From contig NZ_QJSD01000015.1 of the NCBI RefSeq assembly GCF_003313245.1, positions 22,353 through 86,352 of the forward strand: a stretch of DNA of 64,000 nucleotides, written 5' to 3'. Below are positions 43,051-51,748 of the stretch, piece by piece. The stretch is from Primorskyibacter marinus. GTDB taxonomy: Bacteria > Pseudomonadota > Alphaproteobacteria > Rhodobacterales > Rhodobacteraceae. The notes under the pieces are model-generated. The model searched no databases, was not told the origin of the DNA, and saw nothing but the letters and a program-made list of their open reading frames with translations. Numbering within the stretch: position 1 is the first letter of the stretch; each line of letters begins with the position of its first letter. Made by a program: the position numbers and the translations under genes.

Positions 43051-45144
43051 ATGACACCGCAGTTCAGGGTTTCTTCGGATGTGGGTGGCACCTTTACCGA
43101 CAGCGTCGCCTACAATGCGCGCACCCATCGAATAACGGTGTCTAAGGTGCCCACGACGCCGTTGAATCGGGCCCTCGGCACGGCCGCCGGCCTGAAAAAA
43201 GCATTAGCGATTCAGAACGCTGACGGGTCGGATGTCGCATATATCGGGCATGGCATGACGACAGCGACCAATGCCGTGATCCAGCGCAACGGGGCCAGGA
43301 CCGCATTTCTGACGACCGAAGGGTTCCGCGACATTCTGGAAATCGGCCGCCAGAACCGTCCGACCTTGTTCGATATCGACATTGTCCGCCCGACCGAACT
43401 TGTCCCGCGTTCGCTGAGCTTCACTGCCGAGGGTCGACTGGATGCCTCCGGTGCCGAGCTGGTCCCGCTCAACGAATCCGATGTTCGCGAAGCGGCGCGG
43501 CGTATGATCGAGGAAGGCGTCGAGGCAGTGGCCGTGCTGTTCCTGCATTCCTACGTCAATCCGAGCCACGAACGGCGCGCCAGGGAAATCCTCTCGGAAA
43601 TGATGCCGAAAGCGGCAATCTGCATCTCGACCGACCTGATGTCCGAATTTCGCGAGTACGAACGGGCTTCCACGACCGTTCTCAATGCCTACCTGCGCCC
43701 GGTGATGGAACTGTATCTCGAATCCCTGGCCACGGTCCTGCGCGATCCCGCGCAGGGCCTCGGGCTTGGCAAGGAGCAGGAGGTGATGGTGATGGACGCC
43801 GCCGGCGGGCTGATGAACCTGATCTCGGCCCGCGAGAAGCCGGTGCATACTGTGCTATCCGGACCGGCGGGCGGCGTTGTCGCGGCCGCACATATCTCTC
43901 AGATGTCGGGCGTAAGCGACATCATCACCATGGATATTGGCGGCACCTCGACCGATATCAGCCTGATCCGGGACGGCGAGCCGCAGATCACGCGTTCAGC
44001 AACCCTGCAAACAGTGCCGATCCAGATGCCGGTCATCGACATCAACGCAATCGGTGCCGGCGGAGGTTCGATCGCCTGGATAGATGATGGCGGCGCGCTG
44101 CGGGTCGGCCCATTCAGCGCCGAGGCCATCCCCGGCCCCGTTTGCTACGGCAAGGGCGGCGACCGCCCGACCGTGTCCGATGCCAACCTTGTCCTCGGCC
44201 GGTTTGACGCGCAATCGCGGCTGGGCGGCGACATGGCGCTGGACATCGAAGGCGCGCGCCGGGTCATCCAGCGCGACATCGCCGAACCGCTGGGCGTTTC
44301 GCTGGAAGAGGCTGCCGCCGGCATTCTGCGCGTCGCTCATGCCAATATCGTGCGCGGGATTCGCGTCGTCTCGGTCGAACGCGGACATGACCCCAGGGAT
44401 TTCGCGCTGGTCCCCTTTGGCGGTGCCGGACCGATGCACGGCTCGCCCGTGGCGCGAGAGCTGAGCATACGCAAGGTCATCGTGCCGCCTGATCCCGGCA
44501 CGCTGAGCGCGCTGGGGCAGTTGATCTCAGACCTGCGCCACGACCTGATCGAAACCCATGTTGCGCCCTTCGCCGACTTCGACCAGGCGCGCGCCGAAGA
44601 GGTGATCGGAAAAATGCGCGACAGGGGTGTCGCCCTCCTCACCCGCGACGGCATCCCGCAGGACCGGCAGGACATGCAGATCGCCGCCGATCTGCGCTAT
44701 CGTGGACAGAGCTTCGCCTTGACGGTGCCCTGCAACATGGCGCTGGAGAACTGGTGGGACGGGCTGCCACGGGGGTTCAACGATCTTCACCAGGATCGCT
44801 TCGGCCATGCCGACCGGACCGCGCCGCTCGAGGTCGTCGGGTTCAGTGTCACCGCCTTCGGGCGGATCGACAAGCCACAGTTGCCGGAAATTCCGCAGGG
44901 TGGCTATGCACCGCAGGCCGAGGCCCTGACCGGAACGCGGCAAATCTACATCGAAGGTGATTTTGACAGCGCGGCGGTGGGCTGGGTCGAGGCTCCGGTC
45001 TACGATCGCGGGTTGCTCTTGGCAGGGAACCGGATCGACGGTCCCGCCGCCATTGTCGAGATCTCCGCCACCACGATCATCTATCCCGGTGACGTGCTGA
45101 CCGTGGATGCGTCCGGAAGTCTGATTATGGAAGTGGCACAATGA
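43051..45144 (+). CDS. hyuA: Hydantoinase/oxoprolinase family protein, HyuA subunit (first copy)
   Basis: This 697-aa ATP-binding subunit acts with HyuB in ATP-dependent cleavage of cyclic amides (N-methylhydantoin, 5-oxoproline, caprolactam) or in carboxylation of ketones in relatives. The N-terminal domain begins SSDVGGTFTDSVAY (phosphate-binding loop, about 9-17), and a second actin-like motif ITMDIGGTSTDISLI lies near 291. Other family stretches are HGMTTATNAVIQRNGARTAF and VPFGGAGPMHG. The start ATG 43051 has GAAGGGA; an upstream frame lies in the promoter. Its stop overlaps hyuB by 4 bp. The substrate is unknown. Confidence 0.92.
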   Translation: MTPQFRVSSDVGGTFTDSVAYNARTHRITVSKVPTTPLNRALGTAAGLKKALAIQNADGSDVAYIGHGMTTATNAVIQRNGARTAFLTTEGFRDILEIGRQNRPTLFDIDIVRPTELVPRSLSFTAEGRLDASGAELVPLNESDVREAARRMIEEGVEAVAVLFLHSYVNPSHERRAREILSEMMPKAAICISTDLMSEFREYERASTTVLNAYLRPVMELYLESLATVLRDPAQGLGLGKEQEVMVMDAAGGLMNLISAREKPVHTVLSGPAGGVVAAAHISQMSGVSDIITMDIGGTSTDISLIRDGEPQITRSATLQTVPIQMPVIDINAIGAGGGSIAWIDDGGALRVGPFSAEAIPGPVCYGKGGDRPTVSDANLVLGRFDAQSRLGGDMALDIEGARRVIQRDIAEPLGVSLEEAAAGILRVAHANIVRGIRVVSVERGHDPRDFALVPFGGAGPMHGSPVARELSIRKVIVPPDPGTLSALGQLISDLRHDLIETHVAPFADFDQARAEEVIGKMRDRGVALLTRDGIPQDRQDMQIAADLRYRGQSFALTVPCNMALENWWDGLPRGFNDLHQDRFGHADRTAPLEVVGFSVTAFGRIDKPQLPEIPQGGYAPQAEALTGTRQIYIEGDFDSAAVGWVEAPVYDRGLLLAGNRIDGPAAIVEISATTIIYPGDVLTVDASGSLIMEVAQ

Positions 45145-46724
45145 GCAGCTTTGATCCCATTCATCTCGAGGTTCTGCGCAACGCACTCGAGGCGACGGCC
45201 CAGGAAATGGGCGCGGTTCTGAAACACACGTCGTTTTCACCCAACATCAAGGAGCGCATGGATGCCTCCTGCGCCATCTTTACCGCCGATGCGGAGCTGG
45301 TGGCCCAAGCTGAACATGTGCCGGTCCATCTCGGTTCGATGCTGCGCGCTATCGGCGAGACGCTGGATGTAACCGGCCCCCTCGATGAGGGCGACGTGGT
45401 CATCGTCAACGACCCCTTCGTCGCTGGCGCACATCTGCCGGATATCACCCTGGTCTCGCCGGTATTCAGTGCCGGCGAGCGGATCGCCTATGTCGCCAGT
45501 CGCGCGCATCACTCGGATGTCGGCGGGATGGAGCCCGGCTCCATGCCCGGACGTTCGACCGAGATCTACCAGGAAGGAATCATCATTCCGCCGATCCGTC
45601 TTTACCGCGACGGGGTAGAGCAGCATGACGTGATGACGATGATCCTCGGCAACGTGCGCACCCCGGCGGAACGGCGTGGCGACCTGAACGCCCAGCTTGC
45701 CGCCCTGCGGGTGGCGGAGCGACGGTTGCAGGAACTGGCCGGGCGCATCGGGGTCGCCGACCTGAAGGCCGGGCTGAACGAGATCCTCGATTACACCGAG
45801 CGTCGCATGCGGGGGCAGTTGGCCGATCTCCCGCGCGGGGTCTGGACCTGCGAAGACTTTCTGGACAGCGACGGCTTTGCGGATGAGCCGGTGCGGATCA
45901 ACCTGCGGATCGAACTGACCGACGACAGGTTTATCTTCGATTTCGCAGGCACATCGACGCAACGGCGCGGCAACGTCAATGCAGTGGCTCCGATGGTCTG
46001 GTCGGCGATTTTCTATTGTCTCAAGCTGCTGACCGACGCCACGCTGCCGCCGAACTCGGGCGTCCTGCGCCCGGTCGAGGTGCGGATACCCGAGGGTTCG
46101 TTCCTCAACTGCACCCGGCCGGCTGCGGTCTGTGCGGGGAATACCGAGACAACGCAGCGTTTGGCCGACACCATCCTGCGGGGATTTGCCCAGATCGCGC
46201 CGGATCGGATCGCGGCGGCTTCGAACGGGACGATGAACCTGATCGGCATCGGCGGTATCGATCCGCGCAACGGCCAGCCCTATACCTACATCGAGACTTC
46301 GGGCGGCGGCCAGGGTGGCCGGCCCATGGGGCCGGGCATGTCCGGCGTTCACGCCAACATGTCGAACACGCTGAACACGCCGGTCGAGGCGCTGGAAATC
46401 AGCTATCCCTTGCGGATCACGCGATACGAGTTGCGCGACGGCTCCGGCGGCGGGGGCAGGAACCCCGGCGGCGAAGGCATCGTGCGCGCCGTCCAGATCG
46501 TGGGCCATGAAGCGCGGGTTTCGCTGCAAACCGACAGGCGCATCTTCGCGCCCTACGGTCTGCATGGCGGTGCGAACGGACAAAGCGGCCAGAACTGGAC
46601 GGTAGACGCCAGCGGCAGGCACCATTCGCAGCCTGGAAAATGCTCCATTTCGCTGCGGGACGGCGAATCCGTGATCATGGAAACGCCGGGCGGCGGCGGC
46701 TGGGGCACGACAGGCACGGCCTGA
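45141..46724 (+). CDS. hyuB: Hydantoinase B family protein, HyuB subunit (first copy)
   Basis: This 527-aa partner subunit is coupled to hyuA by an ATGA overlap. Family landmarks are SSFDPIHLEVLRNALEATAQ at the start, VIVNDPFVAGAHLPDITLVS, SRAHHSDVGGMEPGSMPG (probable metal-binding His-His...Asp), GNTETTQRLADTILRG and GPGMSGVHANMSNTLNTPVE. The glycine-rich end GSGGGGRNPGGEG and TPGGGGWGTTG are normal. It forms an enzyme with the first HyuA. It is 47 bp upstream of the TRAP receptor gene in the same operon. Confidence 0.92.
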   Translation: MSSFDPIHLEVLRNALEATAQEMGAVLKHTSFSPNIKERMDASCAIFTADAELVAQAEHVPVHLGSMLRAIGETLDVTGPLDEGDVVIVNDPFVAGAHLPDITLVSPVFSAGERIAYVASRAHHSDVGGMEPGSMPGRSTEIYQEGIIIPPIRLYRDGVEQHDVMTMILGNVRTPAERRGDLNAQLAALRVAERRLQELAGRIGVADLKAGLNEILDYTERRMRGQLADLPRGVWTCEDFLDSDGFADEPVRINLRIELTDDRFIFDFAGTSTQRRGNVNAVAPMVWSAIFYCLKLLTDATLPPNSGVLRPVEVRIPEGSFLNCTRPAAVCAGNTETTQRLADTILRGFAQIAPDRIAAASNGTMNLIGIGGIDPRNGQPYTYIETSGGGQGGRPMGPGMSGVHANMSNTLNTPVEALEISYPLRITRYELRDGSGGGGRNPGGEGIVRAVQIVGHEARVSLQTDRRIFAPYGLHGGANGQSGQNWTVDASGRHHSQPGKCSISLRDGESVIMETPGGGGWGTTGTA

Positions 46725-46771
46725 ACTGCCGGTACATCACGCATAGACTACCAAACAGAGAGGAGACCAAC

Positions 46772-47776
46772 ATGACGATCAATCTCAACAGGGCGATGCT
46801 GCGGGCAACGGTCACGGCCTGCGCGCTTGCGGTGACAGCCGGACTCGCATCGGCCGAGACATGGCGCTTCGCCTCCAAGATGCCGGCCGACAGCCCCGAA
46901 GGGCAGGTCTACCAGTATTTCGCCGACCGGGTCAGTGAGCTGACCGACGGAGAACTGGACATCCAGGTCTATCCGTCTGAACAACTGGGCAAGGAAAGCT
47001 CGGTCCTCGAACAGCTGGAGCTTGGCACCATCAACTTCTATGCGGAAGACGCGTTCTTTCTTCAGAAATGGGTGCCGGAGATCAAGTGGATCGCACCGCA
47101 CTTCCTGTTCCAGACGCGTGAGGACTGGGTGAAGTTCACCCAATCCGATCTTGTCAAAAGCTGGTTCGACAAAGCCGAAGACGAGGCCGGCGTACGCGTC
47201 CTGGGCGAGCCGATGGGGGTGGTTCGCGGGCCGTTCCGAGTCCTGATCTCCGAGCGTCCCATCGAAACCTACGAGGACATCAAGGCGCTGAAACTGCGGA
47301 TGTATCCCGACCAGCTGGCCATCGACGTCTGGACCCATCTCGGGACCGATCTGCAGATGCTGGCATGGACGGAAACCTATCAGGCGCTTCAGTCGGGGAT
47401 CGCACAGGCGGTGACCAGCCCGGCCGCGCTGGTGGAATCCATGGGCTTCTATGAACAGGCCCCCTACATGACGCGCACCAACGAATACTGGCAGGGCCTG
47501 CCGTTCATGATGAACGCCGCAGCCTTCGACGCCCTGTCCGAGGACAAGCAGGCCGCGCTGTTGCAGGCGCATGAGGAAACCGCGGAATATTCGGCCAAGT
47601 TCATGGCGGATATCGCGGAAAAGATGCGCGCCAATGTCGAGGCCAAGGGCGTCACCTTTACCGACATGCCGCTCGAGCCACTATTCGAGCACATGGCCGA
47701 CTGGTACCGCGAGCTGGATGCGCAGGGCAAATTGCCCGAAGGCCTGCTCGAGGCGGCGCTAGGCGACAAGAAGTGA
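46772..47776 (+). CDS. dctP: TRAP substrate-binding protein DctP (hyu locus)
   Basis: This 334-aa periplasmic receptor has a signal peptide (RAMLRATVTACALAVTAGLA, cleavage before ETWRFAS). The mature start FASKMPADSPEGQVYQYFAD is DctP-like, as are ALKLRMYPDQLAIDVW, with the ligand Arg, and GIAQAVTSPAALVES. The start ATG 46772 has AGAGGAG; the open frame runs 44 codons further upstream without meaning. The Arg suggests a carboxylate-bearing ligand, which fits a ring-opened or cyclic imide acid for HyuAB. Confidence 0.93.
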   Translation: MTINLNRAMLRATVTACALAVTAGLASAETWRFASKMPADSPEGQVYQYFADRVSELTDGELDIQVYPSEQLGKESSVLEQLELGTINFYAEDAFFLQKWVPEIKWIAPHFLFQTREDWVKFTQSDLVKSWFDKAEDEAGVRVLGEPMGVVRGPFRVLISERPIETYEDIKALKLRMYPDQLAIDVWTHLGTDLQMLAWTETYQALQSGIAQAVTSPAALVESMGFYEQAPYMTRTNEYWQGLPFMMNAAAFDALSEDKQAALLQAHEETAEYSAKFMADIAEKMRANVEAKGVTFTDMPLEPLFEHMADWYRELDAQGKLPEGLLEAALGDKK

Positions 47777-47804
47777 CCGGGGCCAAGCAGGAAGGAATGG
47801 GCAG

Positions 47805-48341
47805 GTGAGCGTTCGCGTTCCAGAATGGTTCCGCGGTACGGATCGGGCTCTCGATCTGATCGCGAGCCTGTTCCAGATCCTCGCCGAGGGGTTGCTGGCG
47901 ACAATGCTCGCCTGCAACCTGCTCAACCTCGTCATGCGCAATTCCGGAGCGGGCAGCCTGCTCTGGGTCGGGCCCTGGACAGGGGTGATGATGGTCTGGG
48001 CCGTGTTCTTCGGCTTCTATGTGATCTACCGCCGTCAACTCGACATCGCGCTCAGCTTTGCCGTCGCGAGGTTCAGCCCGCGGATACGCCGGGCGATGCG
48101 CGTGCTGACCGGGATCTGCGCGATCATCGTCGCGGGGGTGATCGTTCTCGAAACGCCGCAGATCCTGGCGCGTCAGCGTGGAACGATCGAGATCGTCGAC
48201 ATCACACGTTACTGGCTTTCGGTTCCGATGATCGTCTCGTCAGCCTTTATCGTCCTGCATTTCGCCTTTGATATCGTGGCGGTCCTGTTCGGCTGGCACG
48301 AGGTAAACCCGGAAGAAGATCTGGAGAATCTGCAATGGTAG
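47805..48341 (+). CDS. dctQ: TRAP transporter small permease DctQ (hyu locus)
   Basis: This 178-aa membrane protein has four hydrophobic helices (around 20-45, 55-75, 95-115 and 135-160) and the DctQ-like pattern LLWVGPWTGVMMVWAVFFGF. The start is GTG 47805, preceded by GGAAGG; no ATG fits. The end overlaps dctM by 7 bp, so they are coupled. Confidence 0.88.
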   Translation: MSVRVPEWFRGTDRALDLIASLFQILAEGLLATMLACNLLNLVMRNSGAGSLLWVGPWTGVMMVWAVFFGFYVIYRRQLDIALSFAVARFSPRIRRAMRVLTGICAIIVAGVIVLETPQILARQRGTIEIVDITRYWLSVPMIVSSAFIVLHFAFDIVAVLFGWHEVNPEEDLENLQW

Positions 48342-49627
48342 CCGTCAGCATATTTGCGATCTTTCTCGTGCTGATGCTTCTGGGTGTGCCGGTCGTCATC
48401 GCACTGGCCACCGGAACGCTCGTCGGGTTCTGGCAGATCGGCCTCGCCGCAAGTCTCAAGATTCTCTATACTTTTCCGCTCAACATCCTGGAGGGGATCG
48501 ACAGCCCCATCCTGATGGCCATTCCTTTCTTCATCCTTGCCGGCCACCTGATGACGATCATCGGGCTGACCGATCGCATCTTCCTTCTCGCCGACGGGAT
48601 CGTCGGCCACCTTCGCGCGGGCCTGGCGCAGGTCAACGTCGTCTGTTCGCTGCTGTTCGGCGGTGTGACAGGTTCCGCGCTGGCAGATGTCGCAGGGATC
48701 GGCAACCTCGTGATCGCGCAGATGGAAAAACACGGCTATCCGCGCGCCTTTGCCTCTGCGCTGACCGTCGCCAGCTCGGTTATCGGGCCGACGATGTGGC
48801 CCTCGGTGCCGCTGCTGATCTACGCATTCGGCGCGCAGGTATCGGTCGAGCGCATGTTCCTGTCCGGGATCGGGCCGGGAATCGTGCTGGTCATCGTGCT
48901 GATGCTCTACAACCGCTATGTCGCCGTCCGCTTTGACGTACCGCTGACCAAACGTCCGCCGATACGCAAGCTGCTGGGCGAGTTCTCACGCTCGGGCTGG
49001 GCATTGCTGGCACCACTGATCATCATCGGATCGGTCATCACCGGCGTTGCCACGCCGGTCGAAGCCGGCGCGATCGCCTGCGGCTACACCCTCATTCTCG
49101 GCCTGGCCTATAGGACGCTGTCACTTGGCAGGCTGCGCACGGCCCTAGGCGAGACGATCATCCTTTTCGCCACCATCATGATGGTGATCGGTGTCAGCCA
49201 CGCGATGAGCTTTGTGCTGACCTATGATCAGGTACCCCAGAGACTTGCGCAGAGCGTGCTGAGCCTGACCGAGAACAAGTACCTCTTCCTGTTCCTCGTG
49301 ATTATCTTTTTCCTCGTCGTCGGCATGATCCTCGAAAACATCCCGGCGATGATCATCCTGATCCCGATCATGATGCCGCTTGTGGACCACTTCGGAATCG
49401 ATCGCGTGCACTTCGGCCTGATCATGGTCTACGGCCTGCTGATCGGGATCGTCACGCCCCCCATCGGTGTCGCCCTGTTCGTGGTGACGAAGATCGCCGA
49501 TGTCTCCTTCGAGGAAGTCTGCAAGGCCGCACTTCCGTTCCTGGTGCCGCTGATCGGCGTCCTTTTCATCATAACCTACCTACCTGGGGTGGTCCTGTAC
49601 CTGCCCAACCTGCTCTTGGGAGTTTGA
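48335..49627 (+). CDS. dctM: TRAP transporter large permease DctM (hyu locus)
   Basis: This 430-aa large permease has about 12 hydrophobic helices and the DctM landmarks SPILMAIPFFILAGHLM, VCSLLFGGVTGSALADVAGI, ASSVIGPTMWPSVPLL and GIVTPPIGVALFVVTKIADV. Many TRAP-M proteins have IPPSIPM where this one has WPSVPLL, a small divergence. It overlaps dctQ by 7 bp and ends 3 bp before the second hyuA, so importer and second enzyme belong to one transcript. Confidence 0.94.
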   Translation: MVAVSIFAIFLVLMLLGVPVVIALATGTLVGFWQIGLAASLKILYTFPLNILEGIDSPILMAIPFFILAGHLMTIIGLTDRIFLLADGIVGHLRAGLAQVNVVCSLLFGGVTGSALADVAGIGNLVIAQMEKHGYPRAFASALTVASSVIGPTMWPSVPLLIYAFGAQVSVERMFLSGIGPGIVLVIVLMLYNRYVAVRFDVPLTKRPPIRKLLGEFSRSGWALLAPLIIIGSVITGVATPVEAGAIACGYTLILGLAYRTLSLGRLRTALGETIILFATIMMVIGVSHAMSFVLTYDQVPQRLAQSVLSLTENKYLFLFLVIIFFLVVGMILENIPAMIILIPIMMPLVDHFGIDRVHFGLIMVYGLLIGIVTPPIGVALFVVTKIADVSFEEVCKAALPFLVPLIGVLFIITYLPGVVLYLPNLLLGV

Positions 49628-49630
49628 CAC

Positions 49631-51748
49631 ATGACTGGTTCTCTAAGAATTGCCGCCGATATCGGCGGCACCTTTACCGATGTCGCGATGATCCGCGGCA
49701 ATGAAACGATCGCGACCCGCAAGGTCGCGTCGACCCCGGACGATTATGCCCGCGGGGTCGCCGAAGGCATACTGGAACTCATCGAGGTCGAAGAGCTCAA
49801 GCCTTCGGATGTGGGCGAGGTCATGCACGCCTGCACTGTCGCGACAAACGCCATCCTCGAAGCCAAGGGCGCGCGCACGGCCCTCGTCACGACCGAAGGC
49901 TTCCGCGATGTGCTGGAGATGCGCCGCATCCGGGTGCCGCGTCTCTACGACCCGCTCTATGAAAAACCCCCCGCCCTCAGCCCGAGGAAATGGCGTTTCG
50001 AGGTGACCGAGCGGCTGGACTGGCAGGGTCAGATCATCACCCCGCTGGATGAACAAAGCGTCGAGCGCGTGATCGAGCAGATACGCGCCGCCAAGGTCGA
50101 TGCGGTTGCCGTCTGCCTGCTGCATTCCTACGCAAACCCCGCGCATGAAGTGCGGATCGGCGAGATGCTCAAGGCGGCGCTGCCGAATATCTTTGTGTCC
50201 CTGTCGGTCGATATTCTGCCCGAGTTGCGTGAGTACGAACGTACCTCGACCACGGTCATCAACTCCTATGTCGGCCCGCCGGTAAAGCGCTATCTGGATT
50301 CGTTGCGCGCCCGGCTGGCAAACGCCGGGTTGCCCGAGCGTTTCTTCATGATGCACTCGGCCGGTGGCATCATCGATTCTCGCACCGTGATCCGCAAACC
50401 TGCCCAGATCGTGGAATGCGGCCCCGCTGCCGGGGTGATCGGTGCCCGCGCCATCGTGACCGAGGCCGGCTTTCCCGACGCGATTGCCTTCGACATGGGC
50501 GGCACGACGGCCAAGGCATCGCTGATCGTGAACGGCGAATTGCTCCGCGCCGACGACTACGAGGTGGGCGGAGGCATCTCGTTGTCGTCCAAGCTCGCCA
50601 AGGGAGGCGGCTATGCCCTGAAACTGCCGGTCATCGACATTTCCGAGGTCGGTGCCGGTGGCGGCTCCATCGTCTGGCGCGATCGGGCCGGGGCGCTCAA
50701 GGTCGGCCCGCACAGCGCCGGGGCGGCACCGGGCCCCGCGTGCTATGACGCGGGAGGCACCGAGCCGACCGTGACCGACGCCAACATGGTGCTAGGCTAC
50801 CTCAACCCGGTCGCGCTTGCCGGCGGGGCCGTCACCGTCAACCCGCAGCCGAGCCAGGACGCCCTGAACCGCGTCGTGGCAGAGCCACTGGGCATCTCGC
50901 TGGACGAAGCCGCCTTTGGGGTGCACGAGCTTGTCTCCACGATCATGACCCGCGCGGTGAAATCGGTGACGACATTCCGCGGTCACGATCCGCGTGACTT
51001 TGCGATGATCGCCTTCGGCGGCAATGGCGGCGTCCATTCCGTCTCACTGGCGCGTTCGCTCCAGGTGCCCACCGTGATCGTGCCACCCGCTGCCGGGGTG
51101 CTGTCCGCGCTCGGCCTGCTTTATGCCGATATCGAAACCTCGGCCTCCGGCAGTCTGCTTGCACCGCTCGAGGGCGTCGATGCGACCCGTGTCCTGGCAA
51201 GCTATGGCGCGTTGATCGATCAGACGGCCAACGAACTCGGTTTGCCCCGCAGCAGCCTGAAATTCGTGCAGGAGATCGACCTGCGCTACAAGGGTCAGGC
51301 ATTCGAACTGACCTTGCCCCTGCCCGCCGGTTCGCAATTCACCGAGTCCGACACCGAGCAGTTGGTGAATATCTTCCACGACGAGCACCAGCGCGCCTAC
51401 GGCTACCGGCTGAAAGACACGCCGGTCGAAATCGTGACGCTGCGGGTGACGGCCAGGGTTCCCAGGACGGAAACCGGGATGGCGAGCTACGAAGGCACCG
51501 GCAAGGCCAGGGAGATGACCACCAGGATGGTGTACTTCGGCCCGCAGTGGGGTCGGCTGGAAACCCCGATCATGGAGCGCGCTGCGCTGACGGCGAAAGC
51601 GCAGTCCGGCCCGCTGATCATCGAGGAATACGAAGGCACGACCATCGTGCCCCCCGATTGCAAGGTGCATATCGACCAAACCGGAAACATCATCATCGCC
51701 CTGCCCCGGCAGGTGCGGCTTACCCAGAGTGCGGAGGCAGCAGAATGA
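49631..51748 (+). CDS. hyuA: Hydantoinase/oxoprolinase family protein, HyuA subunit (second copy)
   Basis: This 705-aa HyuA has the phosphate loop AADIGGTFTDVAMI (about 8-21) and the second motif IAFDMGGTTAKASLI (about 284-298). It reads GGTTAKA where the first copy has GGTSTDI, so the two belong to different HyuA subgroups. Other stretches are HACTVATNAILEAKGARTAL, LREYERTSTTVINSYV and MIAFGGNGGVHSVSLARSL. The start ATG 49631 is only 3 bp after dctM, and the stop overlaps hyuB by 4 bp. It is not a tandem duplicate by sequence. Confidence 0.92.
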   Translation: MTGSLRIAADIGGTFTDVAMIRGNETIATRKVASTPDDYARGVAEGILELIEVEELKPSDVGEVMHACTVATNAILEAKGARTALVTTEGFRDVLEMRRIRVPRLYDPLYEKPPALSPRKWRFEVTERLDWQGQIITPLDEQSVERVIEQIRAAKVDAVAVCLLHSYANPAHEVRIGEMLKAALPNIFVSLSVDILPELREYERTSTTVINSYVGPPVKRYLDSLRARLANAGLPERFFMMHSAGGIIDSRTVIRKPAQIVECGPAAGVIGARAIVTEAGFPDAIAFDMGGTTAKASLIVNGELLRADDYEVGGGISLSSKLAKGGGYALKLPVIDISEVGAGGGSIVWRDRAGALKVGPHSAGAAPGPACYDAGGTEPTVTDANMVLGYLNPVALAGGAVTVNPQPSQDALNRVVAEPLGISLDEAAFGVHELVSTIMTRAVKSVTTFRGHDPRDFAMIAFGGNGGVHSVSLARSLQVPTVIVPPAAGVLSALGLLYADIETSASGSLLAPLEGVDATRVLASYGALIDQTANELGLPRSSLKFVQEIDLRYKGQAFELTLPLPAGSQFTESDTEQLVNIFHDEHQRAYGYRLKDTPVEIVTLRVTARVPRTETGMASYEGTGKAREMTTRMVYFGPQWGRLETPIMERAALTAKAQSGPLIIEEYEGTTIVPPDCKVHIDQTGNIIIALPRQVRLTQSAEAAE

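Noticed and set aside
45237-46625. 462-codon open frame antisense to the first hyuB
   Set aside because: No family features and full overlap with a clear HyuB gene.
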